A stretch of DNA of 51,432 nt from contig LSZA01000020.1 of assembly GCA_001637315.1 (NCBI GenBank), forward strand, positions 1 through 51,432, read 5' to 3'. How positions within the stretch are numbered: the stretch's first letter is position 1; every line of letters begins with the position of its first letter. The notes under the pieces are model-generated. The model was not told the DNA's origin and did no database searches. It was given only the letters and a program-made list of their open reading frames with translations. Origin of the DNA: Phormidium willei BDU 130791 (GTDB taxonomy: Bacteria; Cyanobacteriota; Cyanobacteriia; Cyanobacteriales; Geitlerinemataceae). Below, in pieces: positions 17,520 to 26,945 of this stretch. A program made the position numbers and the translations under genes.

Positions 17520-18620
17520 GTGTCTGCCTCCCCGATCCCACCACCACCGCGCCGTTCCCCCCTTTTTCCCCGCTACCGCGATCTCGGGGCTAAACTAACG
17601 TCCTTTTCCGGCTGGGAGATGCCTCTACAATTCCAAGGGATTCGCCAAGAACATCAGGCGGTCCGCCAACAAGTGGGAGTCTTTGATATCTCTCACATGG
17701 GTAAATTTCTCCTCAGAGGCGGCAATCCCTTAGCCGCCTTAGATCCCCTCGTTCCCTCAGATTTAAGCCGTCTCAAGCCCGGTAAAGCCCGCTATACCCT
17801 ACTCTTGAACCCCGAAGGGGGCATTCTCGATGACCTAATTGTCTATTGCCAGGCTGACGATGAGGTGGTTTTAATCGTCAACGCCGCCACCCGAGCGCGA
17901 GATCACGACTGGCTTCAGGCTCAGTTACCCGAGGGAACCCACCTGAGCGATCGCCGTGACGGGGAAGTTCTTCTGGCCCTGCAAGGTCAACTGGCTCAAG
18001 CGGTCTTGCAACCTCTCGTTGACACCAACTTGGCTCAACTCTCCTTTTTCAACCATAGTCAGACCGAGATTTTCGGCCATCCCGCCTTGATCGCTCGTAC
18101 TGGCTACACCGGAGAAGATGGCTTTGAAATTATGCTTCCTCCCGAAGCCGGACTGCATCTGTGGGATGACCTCCTCGAACGAGAGGCGGTTCCCTGCGGA
18201 CTCGGCGCTCGGGACACGTTGCGCTTAGAAGCCGCTCTCCCCTTGTATGGACAGGATATGAACGAGGAAACGACCCCCTTAGAAGCGGGATTAGATTGGC
18301 TGGTTCATCTCGAGCGCAAGGGAGATTTTATGGGTCGTTCGATCCTAGAACACCAGATGGCCCAGGGACTGTCTCGCCAACGGGTGGGAATGGCCATGCT
18401 GGGGCGATCGATTGCTCGTCATGACTATCCGTTATGGTACGAGGGAACCCCTGTGGGACGGGTGACCTCCGGCGCTCCCTCACCGACGTTAGGGATTAAC
18501 ATTGCTTTAGGCTACGTTCCCCCACGCTTGAGCCATCCGGGACAAGCATTAGAGGTCGAAATTCGTGGTCAACGACATCCGGCAGAGGTGGTCAAAACAC
18601 CGTTTTATCGGCGAGGCTAG
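17520..18620 (+). CDS. gcvT: Aminomethyltransferase (glycine cleavage T protein)
   Basis: Transfers the methylene group from aminomethyl-H-protein to tetrahydrofolate and releases ammonia, the T step of glycine cleavage and important in photorespiration. It has 366 residues. The N-terminal motif is GAKLTSFSGWEMPLQFQGIRQEHQ-like, then VGVFDISHMGK, ARYTLLLNPEGGILDDL, ARTGYTGEDGFEI, LGARDTLRLEA and the C-terminal barrel ending HPAEVVKTPFYRR. The start is GTG, predicted because upstream ATGs are absent. It stands alone; gcvH and gcvP are not in the window. Confidence 0.96.
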   Translation: MSASPIPPPPRRSPLFPRYRDLGAKLTSFSGWEMPLQFQGIRQEHQAVRQQVGVFDISHMGKFLLRGGNPLAALDPLVPSDLSRLKPGKARYTLLLNPEGGILDDLIVYCQADDEVVLIVNAATRARDHDWLQAQLPEGTHLSDRRDGEVLLALQGQLAQAVLQPLVDTNLAQLSFFNHSQTEIFGHPALIARTGYTGEDGFEIMLPPEAGLHLWDDLLEREAVPCGLGARDTLRLEAALPLYGQDMNEETTPLEAGLDWLVHLERKGDFMGRSILEHQMAQGLSRQRVGMAMLGRSIARHDYPLWYEGTPVGRVTSGAPSPTLGINIALGYVPPRLSHPGQALEVEIRGQRHPAEVVKTPFYRRG

Positions 18621-18631
18621 ACCGAAAATAC

Positions 18632-18775
18632 CCCACCCCTAGCCCCTCCCAGGAGGGGATGTTTTGCCCCTATAGCAATCGAAGATTGTCTTAAGACAGT
18701 CTCAATGGACAGAGAATCCCCCACCTCTAGCCTCTAGCCTCTAGCCATCCCCTCTTGGGAGGGGTCAGGGGTGGG
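18632..18775. repeat. MITE-like 30-bp terminal inverted repeats
   Basis: Arms at 18632-18661 and 18746-18775 match over 30 bp with about three mismatches. Each arm carries CCCACCCCT and an internal small palindrome CCCCTCCCAGGAGGGG. The 84-bp interior contains ATTGTCTTAAGACAGT and three CCTCTAG heptads. There is no ORF. The layout resembles a small non-autonomous palindromic element or a very strong hairpin after gcvT. Confidence 0.75.
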
Positions 18776-18843
18776 TTATGCCTTCTCTTCCCCTGTTCCC
18801 TGCTCCCTGTTCCCTTCTTTTGCCTCTTGCCTCTTGCCTTCTT
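18724..18843. repeat. Three successive heptanucleotide tandem arrays
   Basis: CCTCTAG is repeated three times (18724-18744), CCCTGTT/CCCTGCT three times (18791-18811) and GCCTCTT two and a half times (18822-18842). All have a 7-bp period with different unit sequences. Short tandem heptamers are known in filamentous cyanobacteria. The middle array is the reverse complement of the GGGAACA units at 21037 and 40504. Confidence 0.85.
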
Positions 18844-18913
18844 ATCCCCTATTTTTTGTACTATTCAGACCAACTTTTGCTATAGAGCAAGGTGTTTGAT
18901 AGAACTATAGAAC

Positions 18914-19813
18914 TTATGAATCCTCGTCCGTCATGTTTGATGGCAAAATATTAGGATAGGAGAGTTTCTCGTAAGCAAATGCTGCTTTAGCTCGGCGAAT
19001 TAAATCGGTTTTATAGATAAACTCATCCCGAGCATCTATGGGATAACAGCGTAACTTAAACTGAGTTCCCCAAATCTTCTCTTGAAGAACAACCACAATC
19101 GGCAGTTTTAGTTGAGTGTATTTACTACTATAGGCGGCTTGATATAATATCTGAATTACTTTCTCTACATCAACGTCGTGGCTGAAATAAAAGTCCGTAG
19201 CAACTTGAGCTTCGAGTTCACCGCTGTTGGCGTTAGAAATGGGTTCAGTCCAAGTTTTATTATGGGGAATAGTGATTAAGTTATCATCAGGAGTTTGAAT
19301 CTGAATAGCTCGTAAGCCATAGCTAACGACTTCCCCATAATAATCCGCAACTTTGACGCGATCGCCAACGCGATAAGGCGCTTCAAATAAGGCAATTACC
19401 CCCGCAATGACGGAACTAGCGTAGTCTTTAAACGCAAACCCCAAGGCGACGGCGATCGTCCCCGTCACCGCCACTAAATTGGACTCTGACAGCTTTAAAA
19501 ACAGGTTCGCCAAGTAGGATGCCGTAATCAGCAAAATCAAGGCTTTCCAGAAGGGAATAGACTGCTTTGTAATCAATCGAAACCGTCGGGGAACTCGCTC
19601 GGAAATCCAGTTGGCGATCGCCTGAATGAGATAAATACTTCCATACGCCACCAGAATCGCCAAAACCCCATACAGGATTTTCTGCGGCGTAATATCCGTT
19701 AAAAATTGATTGGGTAAATCTTCAGAACTCTCATCTTGAGCCAACACCAAAACTGGAGATACACTCAGGAGTAACCCCAACCAAAACCCGCCCAAAATCG
19801 TAATTTTTCTCAT
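18914..19813 (-). CDS. MscS-family mechanosensitive channel
   Basis: A small-conductance mechanosensitive channel homologue of 299 residues. It has an N-terminal signal-like segment (about 1-25, ending LVLAQDE), two or three transmembrane helices, then the pore-lining helix region VAVTGTIAVALGFAFKDYASSVIAGVIALFEAPYRVGD. The MscS beta domain follows, with VADYYGEVVSYGLRAIQIQTPDDNLITIPH (the VxxIxLRxTxIxxxDxxxIxIPN pattern of the family). Its ATG overlaps the stop of the upstream ATPase-like gene by one base (TGATG), so translation is probably coupled. The role would be osmotic or turgor release, possibly regulated by its partner. Confidence 0.92.
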   Translation of the reverse strand: MRKITILGGFWLGLLLSVSPVLVLAQDESSEDLPNQFLTDITPQKILYGVLAILVAYGSIYLIQAIANWISERVPRRFRLITKQSIPFWKALILLITASYLANLFLKLSESNLVAVTGTIAVALGFAFKDYASSVIAGVIALFEAPYRVGDRVKVADYYGEVVSYGLRAIQIQTPDDNLITIPHNKTWTEPISNANSGELEAQVATDFYFSHDVDVEKVIQILYQAAYSSKYTQLKLPIVVVLQEKIWGTQFKLRCYPIDARDEFIYKTDLIRRAKAAFAYEKLSYPNILPSNMTDEDS

Positions 19814-21030
19814 CAGTCTTCCCCGCCCACAAAAAAGTTATTATGAGATAAATCAACCCGTAGTTTATCATAATACAAGGGATGAATACTTAAACTGCCG
19901 TCACAGCTTTCCAAAATTCCTTGGCGAGATAACCATTGAACCCGCGCCTGAATTTGACTTTCCGCCTCGCCTAAAGTTTGCGCCAAATGACTGCGAGTGA
20001 TGTTGGTATGAATCAAGGTAGCGTGGAGTAAATACCGATCGAGATTCGTCAACGAGGGCAAACTGGGTAATGACGGTTTAACTGGGTGAAGAACCAGTTT
20101 TCGTTTCGCATCAGCCTCAATTCTTAGCAGGTTTTCGAGATTGAGAGACTCTCCTGACTCATCCTGCATTCTATCCTTGTGAATCCGCAAACTTTCAAGC
20201 CAAAGATATTGAGCAACACGGGCAATCCCCGAACTTTGATGAGCAATTAGATCCCAATAGGCTTGACGAGGATCATTGCTAGAATACTCCGCTTCATCGA
20301 GTGTCACTAATGTTTCAGCAACCGGAATTAGCCAATGGGCGAGCATTTCATCGTCGAGTCTGGGCAAGGGTTTTATCTGGTTAAAATAGGCACTAATTTG
20401 ACAAACAAAATCTAAAAAATTCCAGGCGGGATGACTCGCCCCAATCACCCAAAAACAATTCGGATTTTTTAAAATAATATCCCTGAGAAATTCAATACTA
20501 CTCCAACCACCAATCGCACGCAAAAAACACTGTTCTAACTGAGGAACTAAAACCAGGGTTTTGCGCTGCTTGTCTAAAGAAATATCTGAATGATGTTCCG
20601 TGGACTCAAAATTGGTTGTTTCAACCTGAAGATAGGGTTCTAGGAGTTTAGAGATTCGTTTCTCAATCAGGCGAGAGTTATAAGGACGCTTGAGAGTATT
20701 TAAGGGACGAATAACCTCAAGCGACCAATCGTCCCAATCTTCAAAACTATCATTAATAATTTTAGGAATTGACTCAACAGCACTGCCTAAAATCACCAAA
20801 TGATTGGGAGCATCAACCTGATTTCGCCAGGATTCTACCGCTGGGGCGATCGCCTCCAGAATCGTGGTTTTATAAAACTGAGGCGTTGGAGACTGGCTAA
20901 TTCGTTCGAGAAGCTCAGCTTTAAGCCGTGGCGGAAGTTCAATTAACTCATCTTCAGATTCACGACTCGGCGGTTGCGTGAACCAAGACTGAAGTTTTCC
21001 TTGGATTGACCGAAACCAAATATCACTCAT
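19813..21030 (-). CDS. P-loop-less ATPase-like protein coupled to MscS
   Basis: I do not recognise a named family. It has 405 residues and is soluble. The order of elements recalls Cdc6/AAA-type ATPases: a strand NHLVILGSAVESI where Walker A would be (no GxxxxGKS/T), a Walker-B-like strand KTLVLVPQLEQCFLR, and a sensor-1-like strand NCFWVIGASHPAWNF. A C-terminal winged-helix-like region follows (about 335-400, LLHATLIHTNITRSHLAQTLGEAESQIQARVQWLSRQGILE). Loss of the P-loop suggests it no longer hydrolyses ATP. The TGATG overlap with mscS implies joint expression. A regulatory or clamp-like role toward the channel is inference. GGGAACA heptads begin 6 bp upstream of its start codon. Confidence 0.7.
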   Translation of the reverse strand: MSDIWFRSIQGKLQSWFTQPPSRESEDELIELPPRLKAELLERISQSPTPQFYKTTILEAIAPAVESWRNQVDAPNHLVILGSAVESIPKIINDSFEDWDDWSLEVIRPLNTLKRPYNSRLIEKRISKLLEPYLQVETTNFESTEHHSDISLDKQRKTLVLVPQLEQCFLRAIGGWSSIEFLRDIILKNPNCFWVIGASHPAWNFLDFVCQISAYFNQIKPLPRLDDEMLAHWLIPVAETLVTLDEAEYSSNDPRQAYWDLIAHQSSGIARVAQYLWLESLRIHKDRMQDESGESLNLENLLRIEADAKRKLVLHPVKPSLPSLPSLTNLDRYLLHATLIHTNITRSHLAQTLGEAESQIQARVQWLSRQGILESCDGSLSIHPLYYDKLRVDLSHNNFFVGGED

Positions 21031-21036
21031 TGATAA

Positions 21037-21064
21037 GGGAACAGGGAATAGGGAACAGGGAACA
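21037..21064. repeat. GGGAACA heptad array with 14-nt core
   Basis: Four heptads (GGGAACA, GGGAATA, GGGAACA, GGGAACA) run to 21064 and are followed at 21066-21079 by TAGGGGCGTACCTT. The same 14-mer follows the array at 40504. A REP-like imperfect palindrome with TCACT / AGTGA arms lies at 21083-21105. The array sits between tamB and the ATPase-like gene, 6 bp from the latter's start codon. Confidence 0.85.
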
Positions 21065-21128
21065 GTAGGGGCGTACCTTGGGTCACTGAGCGATAGTCGA
21101 AGTGAGGGTCGCTCTTTTTCGGCGACCG

Positions 21129-21173
21129 TTGCCCAGATTACAGTTGCCCAGATTACAGTTACCCAGATTACGG
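21129..21173. repeat. 15-bp tandem repeat downstream of tamB
   Basis: Three units of TTGCCCAGATTACAG stand in tandem (21129-21143, 21144-21158, 21159-21173), the third with two changes. They end 3 bp from the stop codon of the TamB-like gene. On the other strand the frame would read as Gly-Asn-Cys-Asn-Leu pentapeptides, but no gene is supported. Confidence 0.85.
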
Positions 21174-21176
21174 AGT

Positions 21177-24100
21177 TTAAAACCGTAACTCATAGCGCAA
21201 TTCAATGGACTCAAACCCAGGCGTTCCCGATTCAGTTTGGCCGCCTTGGAGTAAAAAGCCACTGAGACCATAATCATACGTCAATCCCAAGAGCGATCGC
21301 TCATTGAGTTCATAAATCGCCTCAATCTGTCCAATGGGAAACACACTGAGACGATCTAAACCGATGGCCGCTCCCGCCCGATTGGTCACCCGATCAATAT
21401 CTACCAAAAGTCTCGTCAACTCCGGTTCCAAGACAAACCGCACCAGTGCATACTCAAAAAACTCCGTCCCTCGTAACTGACCAATCTCATCAATCGTCGT
21501 CACCACCTGTCCCCCCAGCAGAGACACCAACTCATTCTCACTCCGGTTGGGAACACTACTCAACTGCACCGTATCTAACAACGCCTGATTCGACTCAAAC
21601 CCCTGAACCGTCACCTCTCCCGACGAATCCGCTACAATCGCCGCCAAAATATCTTCCGTCATGGCATCAATCGTGATGTTAACCAACAGTTGTCGTGACT
21701 GACGCAGCGGTAGAATCGTCGTATCGGGGACTTCATTACTGTTGCGATCGCGATCGGCCATGGGGTTGCGGCGTTGTTCCGACACCAGCGTCGACACCTG
21801 TAAATCCAACCGAGGATTGAACAGGCCCTCCTCGGGGATAAACGCCACCGTCTGAGGACGACCTGGGGTGACAAAAAAGACACTACTCAAGACATTCAAC
21901 TGACCTTCCTCAACGCGAATCGTCCCCTGAGGGTTAAGATTCCCCAAATCACCATCAATCACCCCATTCACCGTCACCTCCCCGGCCACCTGTGCATTAA
22001 AACTCGGTAGAGAATTAACAATCCTCAAGTCTTCCCCAAGACTGACCCGAAACCCATCTAAGACCGGCATAATCAATGGAGACGTGACCTCAGAGCGGGT
22101 CTCAGAAGAGGAGACCCTTGACGAGTCTGACATCATCTCCCCAGCGGCCAACTCTCCCCCAGGAACCGAGACACGTCCCTGAGACAACTCCACCCCGCCG
22201 CCAACCACAGGAGTCAACACCGTTCCCGCCACCGTAATTTCTCCATCCAACCGGCCCTCATAGAGTCCCGCTAGGGCGATCGCCCCTTGGTCCACCGTCA
22301 ACGTCAGAGGGCGTTCTAAGTCGGGATTAGGCTGCAATAGAGGTAAGACCCCCGCCAAACGAAACGATCCCTGGGCCACCTGGGCCACCAATCCCTCAAC
22401 ATCGAGTTGGTCCTGATTAAAACGAATTACCCCATCAAGCTGACTTTGAGCCTGAGGAAACGCCGCCGCCTCAACCTGGGCCTGATCAAACGCGATCGCC
22501 CCGTCAACCTCAAACGACTGTAAAATCCGCTCAATTTCCCCAGAAGTCAACGCCATCAGATCCACACGAGCCGCCACATCCACCCGTCCCTCACCGCCAA
22601 GCCAAACCACCTGACCCTCACTGAGGGCCTCAACCCACTCAAACGCCGGCGTATCCAGAGAAAATCGTCCCTGAGCGATCGCCGTCTCCGGGGTCAACTC
22701 CGTCAGCGGAAAAGGAACACTGACCTGAAGCTGACTCCAACTCGGGGCCAGGGTGACGAACTCAATGCGATCGCCCTCGTAGCGGAAATTCCCCAAAAAC
22801 GACTCCAGAGAGCGGTCATTCAACTGAGGTGACTCAATCGCCACCTCTCCCAACAGCGTCGGTTGTTGCAGCGTTCCACCGAACCGTCCTTGCAGGTTGA
22901 GATCCCCCCCTAGCGTCACCGGGAGACGCACAAACCGCTCCAGAAGGCCCAGCGGGACATCCACCACCTCAAACCCGCCCTCAAGCTCCGTTGCAGAGAC
23001 ACGGCCCACGAGAGACGCTTCTCCTCCTTCGGCTTGCACCCGAGCCTCCTCAATGGTCAACCGATTGTCCACAAAACGAGCTCGGACACGAAGATCATCG
23101 AGGGTCAGCCGAGGTCGAGGTTCAGACGTGGCCAGAGGCGAGGGGGGTTGCGTATACCAAACCCAATCCGACGCCGCCAAGTCAGCCGTAAGATTGGGAT
23201 TTCCCAGGGTTCCCCCCAGAGTGACCGCAGCGGTATAAGTTCCCTCAATCTCCGCCACTTGAGGCGGTTGAGGCTCACTCGCCGGGGTCACTCGTTCGAT
23301 CACCTGTTGACGGATGCGCTCAAACAGCGTCAACTGGTCCAGTAACGGGCGTTTGGGAATCCCGACCCCAGTGGCGGTCAAGTCTTGGGGATTTAAACTC
23401 GGACTGGCGACGCCGCGACGGAGTAGATCCTCAATGTCATACCAAGCCACTGTGGTGAGGAGATCGCCGAGGTTCCCGGCGTCAACGGTGAGTTGTCCCT
23501 GAACGGGGATTTGTGGCCAAGCGCTCAGGGGAATACGTCCTTCAACGACCCCCAACAGATCCAGTTGTGCGGCGGCGTTGAGGACAAAGCGACTGTCTTG
23601 GAGTTGGAGGAGGCCATTGCGAATCACCGTTTCTTGTCCGTCATAGCCAAACTCAGCGGCGATCGCCTCGGCCCGTAAATAGCCCAAACCGGGGTGAGCG
23701 ACGCTCACTCCACCGCGAGTTTGCAGGGTAAACAGATCCGTGACAATCTCTCCCGTCACCTGACCGCGAACGGGTCCAATAATCCCCAAGGCTTGGCCCG
23801 GAACCAGGTCTAATAGAGCCAAGTTAAAGTCATCCAAGCTCATCGCAAAGCGATCGCCCAGACGTTCTCCCAAAGCCGAAAACACCACCTCACCCTTGAC
23901 GACGTTACGAATCTCGAAATCACGGGGGAGATAGGGAGCCAGACATCGAGATCCCTGCTGACAGGCCTCTAAGGCCACCGCCAGGCGATCGCTCTCCTGT
24001 CCCGGTCCTTGCAACGCCAGGGCCAAGGTTCCCCCCGTGCGAACCTGCACCGTTCCCGCCATCAAGGGGTCAAACGCCACCTCATTGACTGCAAAATCCC

Positions 24101-26945
24101 GCAGTTCCACCCCACCGGCTAGATTGAGATTGCCCTCAGCCAAGGGATTTGAGAGTAACTGACGGCCTTGAAACTGCCCCGAAAACGCCACACTACCATC
24201 GATGCTAACCGGACTGGGGCTTTTTAAATTCTCACCCACAGCGACATCAGCTAGTAGCAAGGTTAGAGGTAGGCGTTGGGAATCATAATTGGCCTCTAGG
24301 GTTAAATTGGCCGCTAAATCGGGGGTTTGTCTGAGATTGCTCAACCGGACATCCCCCTGGGCCTGAAGTAAATCCCCGTCGAGATTGGCCGTGAGGCGAT
24401 TCACCTGAGCGGGAATGGGAACCGCTCCTAGTTCCAATAAGGGATTGAGCGACCCCGAGAGATCGGCTTGAGCCAGCAGCGTGGCGGGGAAGCGGGGACT
24501 GGTGACAATGCGATCGCCGATCAACTCTTGCACTAACGCATCATCAACGGGCAGATTCGCGTCTGTGGTCACGTGCCATTGTCCTCCAGTGACCGCTGCG
24601 ATAACCGTTCCTGACCCCTGATTGAGAGCCAGTTGAGCCTCCGTGGTTAACTCGGGGTTGAGTCGCCTCAAATCTCCGCTATCCAAGATATCCAGCACAT
24701 TGGCCAAACTCAGACGAGCGGTTCCCGCCGCCGACATTAGCCCCACCCTGGCCGGAAGATTGGGAAGATAGGGATTGAGAGCGATATTGGCGGCGGAGAA
24801 GTCGCTCTCTAGCTGGCCATTGGCCACTTGGGCCTGAACCTGGGCCGTTCCGTCGGCGATCGCCAAGCGTCCCCCAGCATCGAGGCGAATCCCCGACAAA
24901 TCCCGCGTTAGAGCCGCATCCATGAGACTGGCCAAGGAACTCCGCAGGCGAGCCTCTCCGCCACTGAGACTCACCGCCAGAGGTAACTCCAGGTTTAATC
25001 CCCTGGCCGACAGCCCCGAGGCGACGGCCTCAACGTCGATTTCTCCTTGACTGAGATTCCCTTGCAGCCGGGCCACGCCATCGGCCAAATTCAGGCCCAG
25101 GGCGAGGGTTCCCTGAACCGCCGCCGGTGAGAGGTCATCGAAACGCCCCGATAATTGCGCGGTTAACTCCGTCAGTTGAGCTGTGAGGGGCAAAAATGGG
25201 GAGAGATTGATCGGACTCGACCCGACATCGAGCCACCAGATCTCAGTCAGCAAATCGGCGTTTCCGGTGACAGTGATGTCTCCCCCTCCGGCGGTAATTT
25301 CCGCCCGCTCCAGACTGAGACGATTGTTGGCAAAGCGGGCATTCCCTTGGCTGCTGACGGCTCCTAAGTCGGCGGCGAGGATATCAGGGGTTGACCAGGT
25401 TAGGGTGGCTTGAGGATTGGTCAGAGGTCCGCTGACGTTAACCTGGGCCAGCAGTTGCCCCAAGCTCACGGTGTTGGGGAGCGCGAGATAGGGGGCAATG
25501 AGGGCATCACTGGGGAGATCTAAGCGTAGATCGAGGTTGAGGTTAGACCCGCCTGGGTTGGCCAGGCGGGGACGATCGCCAAGAGTCTCGGGGAGGGCCT
25601 CGATTAATGGACCGGTCCATTGGCCAATTTCGGCCTCGCCTCGGCCGACCAGGCTGCCCCCGACGGCGGGGTTGAGACGAAGGCCATTGAGGGTGACGCG
25701 ATCGAGGGTGGCGGTGAGGTTGGCCCGCAGTTGGGAGATGCCGGTTTGAGCCACAATTAGAGGGCTGCTGTTGCTGAGATTCAGGGTGAACTGGGGGTCG
25801 TTGAGGTCTCCTAAGAGTTGGGCTTGCCCCTGTAAAACCCCCGTTAAGCCCAGGGTATCGAGGGGCGCGAGGAGAGGGTCGTTAATCAGTCCTGACAGGC
25901 TCTCTAGGGCGATTTCGGGGACGCTGAAGGCAAGATTATAGCCGGCCGACTCGCTGATACTGCCGCTGCCGTTGAGTTGCAGGTCGCCGGTCTGGACTTC
26001 GAGGCGATCGAGTTGCAGGCGACGCCCCTGAAAACGCAGGTTCACGTCAGCGGTGAGGGGTTGATTTAAGCCGTCTAGGTTGGCGGCTAACTCATCGAGG
26101 CTCAGGGTTCCGCGAATTTCGGGCCATCCCCAGTTGAGGGGTCTCGCGTCATCGAGGAGGGGGGGAATCTCCAGGTTGAGGTTGCCGTTGAGCGTGCCGC
26201 TGGTTAGGGGAATGCGATCGCCGACTTCGGGGGGCAACAGGGCCAAAAATTGGGGTAACTGCACCTGTTGTAAGCGGGGATTGATGCGACTTTCAAGGGT
26301 GCTGAGGCGGGTGGTTCCCTGCACGTCCACGGCTCCCTCGGGAAGAGTCATGGCGAGGTCATACTGGGCCTGCTTAAAGGCTTGGCTGAGGGTGGCATTG
26401 CCCTGAACTCCCAGTTCAAAGGCCTGGGAACGGCCCTGGGGGGTCAGTTGCAGATGTCCCCCCTCGATGATGAGGTTGAGGGGAATCTCGATGGGCAATT
26501 CGTCGTCGCTGGGTTCGGGGAGGTTGAGATCTAAGGTCAGCCATTGGCCATCGTCCCCTTGTTGGGCGATGAGGTTGAGATCCCGTAGGGTAATGGTGAC
26601 GGGAAGTTGGCCGCTGAGGAGGGCGGGGAGATTGTATTGAACGCGGATTTGCTCGACGCGCAGGGAGTTGGCATTCTCGGCGGTGGGCGGGAGATAGAGG
26701 CCATCGAGGTCTACTCCCGTCAGGGAGAGTCGTTGTACGGCCCCGAGTTCGAGGGGACGGTTGAGGATGGGGATAATTTGGGCTTCGACGAATCCGGGAA
26801 GTTGCGATCGCAGCCAGGCGGTGGTGATGCGATAGCTGACGGTTCCCAAGACGATGACGATTCCTCCCCCAATGAGAAGTCGTTTTAGGGAACGGTGTTG
26901 AGGAGGAGATGGCTCGGGAGTGGGGCGAGGCGCTGGATTGGCCAT
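21177..26945 (-). CDS. tamB: TamB-like AsmA/DUF490 envelope protein
   Basis: A 1922-residue periplasm-spanning protein of the TamB/AsmA-like class, which bridges inner and outer membranes for lipid transport or outer-membrane protein assembly. One N-terminal transmembrane anchor (about 19-40, LLIGGGIVIVLGTVSYRI) is followed by very long beta-rich repeats with alternating hydrophobic strands and many short LxGxLxxPxL elements (AQLLGDLNDPQFTLNLSNSS, VAGTVLTPVVGGGVELSQG). The DUF490 C-terminus (about 1600-1922) contains NAQVAGEVTVNGVIDGDL, EDILAAIVADSSGEVTVQG and the final Phe-ending beta strand ELRYELRF. It is longer than E. coli TamB (about 1260) but within the cyanobacterial and plastid TIC236 range. 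The start is at MANPAPRPTPEPS. Regulation is not visible. Confidence 0.9.
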   Translation of the reverse strand: MANPAPRPTPEPSPPQHRSLKRLLIGGGIVIVLGTVSYRITTAWLRSQLPGFVEAQIIPILNRPLELGAVQRLSLTGVDLDGLYLPPTAENANSLRVEQIRVQYNLPALLSGQLPVTITLRDLNLIAQQGDDGQWLTLDLNLPEPSDDELPIEIPLNLIIEGGHLQLTPQGRSQAFELGVQGNATLSQAFKQAQYDLAMTLPEGAVDVQGTTRLSTLESRINPRLQQVQLPQFLALLPPEVGDRIPLTSGTLNGNLNLEIPPLLDDARPLNWGWPEIRGTLSLDELAANLDGLNQPLTADVNLRFQGRRLQLDRLEVQTGDLQLNGSGSISESAGYNLAFSVPEIALESLSGLINDPLLAPLDTLGLTGVLQGQAQLLGDLNDPQFTLNLSNSSPLIVAQTGISQLRANLTATLDRVTLNGLRLNPAVGGSLVGRGEAEIGQWTGPLIEALPETLGDRPRLANPGGSNLNLDLRLDLPSDALIAPYLALPNTVSLGQLLAQVNVSGPLTNPQATLTWSTPDILAADLGAVSSQGNARFANNRLSLERAEITAGGGDITVTGNADLLTEIWWLDVGSSPINLSPFLPLTAQLTELTAQLSGRFDDLSPAAVQGTLALGLNLADGVARLQGNLSQGEIDVEAVASGLSARGLNLELPLAVSLSGGEARLRSSLASLMDAALTRDLSGIRLDAGGRLAIADGTAQVQAQVANGQLESDFSAANIALNPYLPNLPARVGLMSAAGTARLSLANVLDILDSGDLRRLNPELTTEAQLALNQGSGTVIAAVTGGQWHVTTDANLPVDDALVQELIGDRIVTSPRFPATLLAQADLSGSLNPLLELGAVPIPAQVNRLTANLDGDLLQAQGDVRLSNLRQTPDLAANLTLEANYDSQRLPLTLLLADVAVGENLKSPSPVSIDGSVAFSGQFQGRQLLSNPLAEGNLNLAGGVELRDFAVNEVAFDPLMAGTVQVRTGGTLALALQGPGQESDRLAVALEACQQGSRCLAPYLPRDFEIRNVVKGEVVFSALGERLGDRFAMSLDDFNLALLDLVPGQALGIIGPVRGQVTGEIVTDLFTLQTRGGVSVAHPGLGYLRAEAIAAEFGYDGQETVIRNGLLQLQDSRFVLNAAAQLDLLGVVEGRIPLSAWPQIPVQGQLTVDAGNLGDLLTTVAWYDIEDLLRRGVASPSLNPQDLTATGVGIPKRPLLDQLTLFERIRQQVIERVTPASEPQPPQVAEIEGTYTAAVTLGGTLGNPNLTADLAASDWVWYTQPPSPLATSEPRPRLTLDDLRVRARFVDNRLTIEEARVQAEGGEASLVGRVSATELEGGFEVVDVPLGLLERFVRLPVTLGGDLNLQGRFGGTLQQPTLLGEVAIESPQLNDRSLESFLGNFRYEGDRIEFVTLAPSWSQLQVSVPFPLTELTPETAIAQGRFSLDTPAFEWVEALSEGQVVWLGGEGRVDVAARVDLMALTSGEIERILQSFEVDGAIAFDQAQVEAAAFPQAQSQLDGVIRFNQDQLDVEGLVAQVAQGSFRLAGVLPLLQPNPDLERPLTLTVDQGAIALAGLYEGRLDGEITVAGTVLTPVVGGGVELSQGRVSVPGGELAAGEMMSDSSRVSSSETRSEVTSPLIMPVLDGFRVSLGEDLRIVNSLPSFNAQVAGEVTVNGVIDGDLGNLNPQGTIRVEEGQLNVLSSVFFVTPGRPQTVAFIPEEGLFNPRLDLQVSTLVSEQRRNPMADRDRNSNEVPDTTILPLRQSRQLLVNITIDAMTEDILAAIVADSSGEVTVQGFESNQALLDTVQLSSVPNRSENELVSLLGGQVVTTIDEIGQLRGTEFFEYALVRFVLEPELTRLLVDIDRVTNRAGAAIGLDRLSVFPIGQIEAIYELNERSLLGLTYDYGLSGFLLQGGQTESGTPGFESIELRYELRF

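Noticed and set aside
22897..26888. Many plus-strand frames opposite the TamB-like gene
   Set aside because: They are antisense shadows of a long gene; their composition mirrors its codon pattern.
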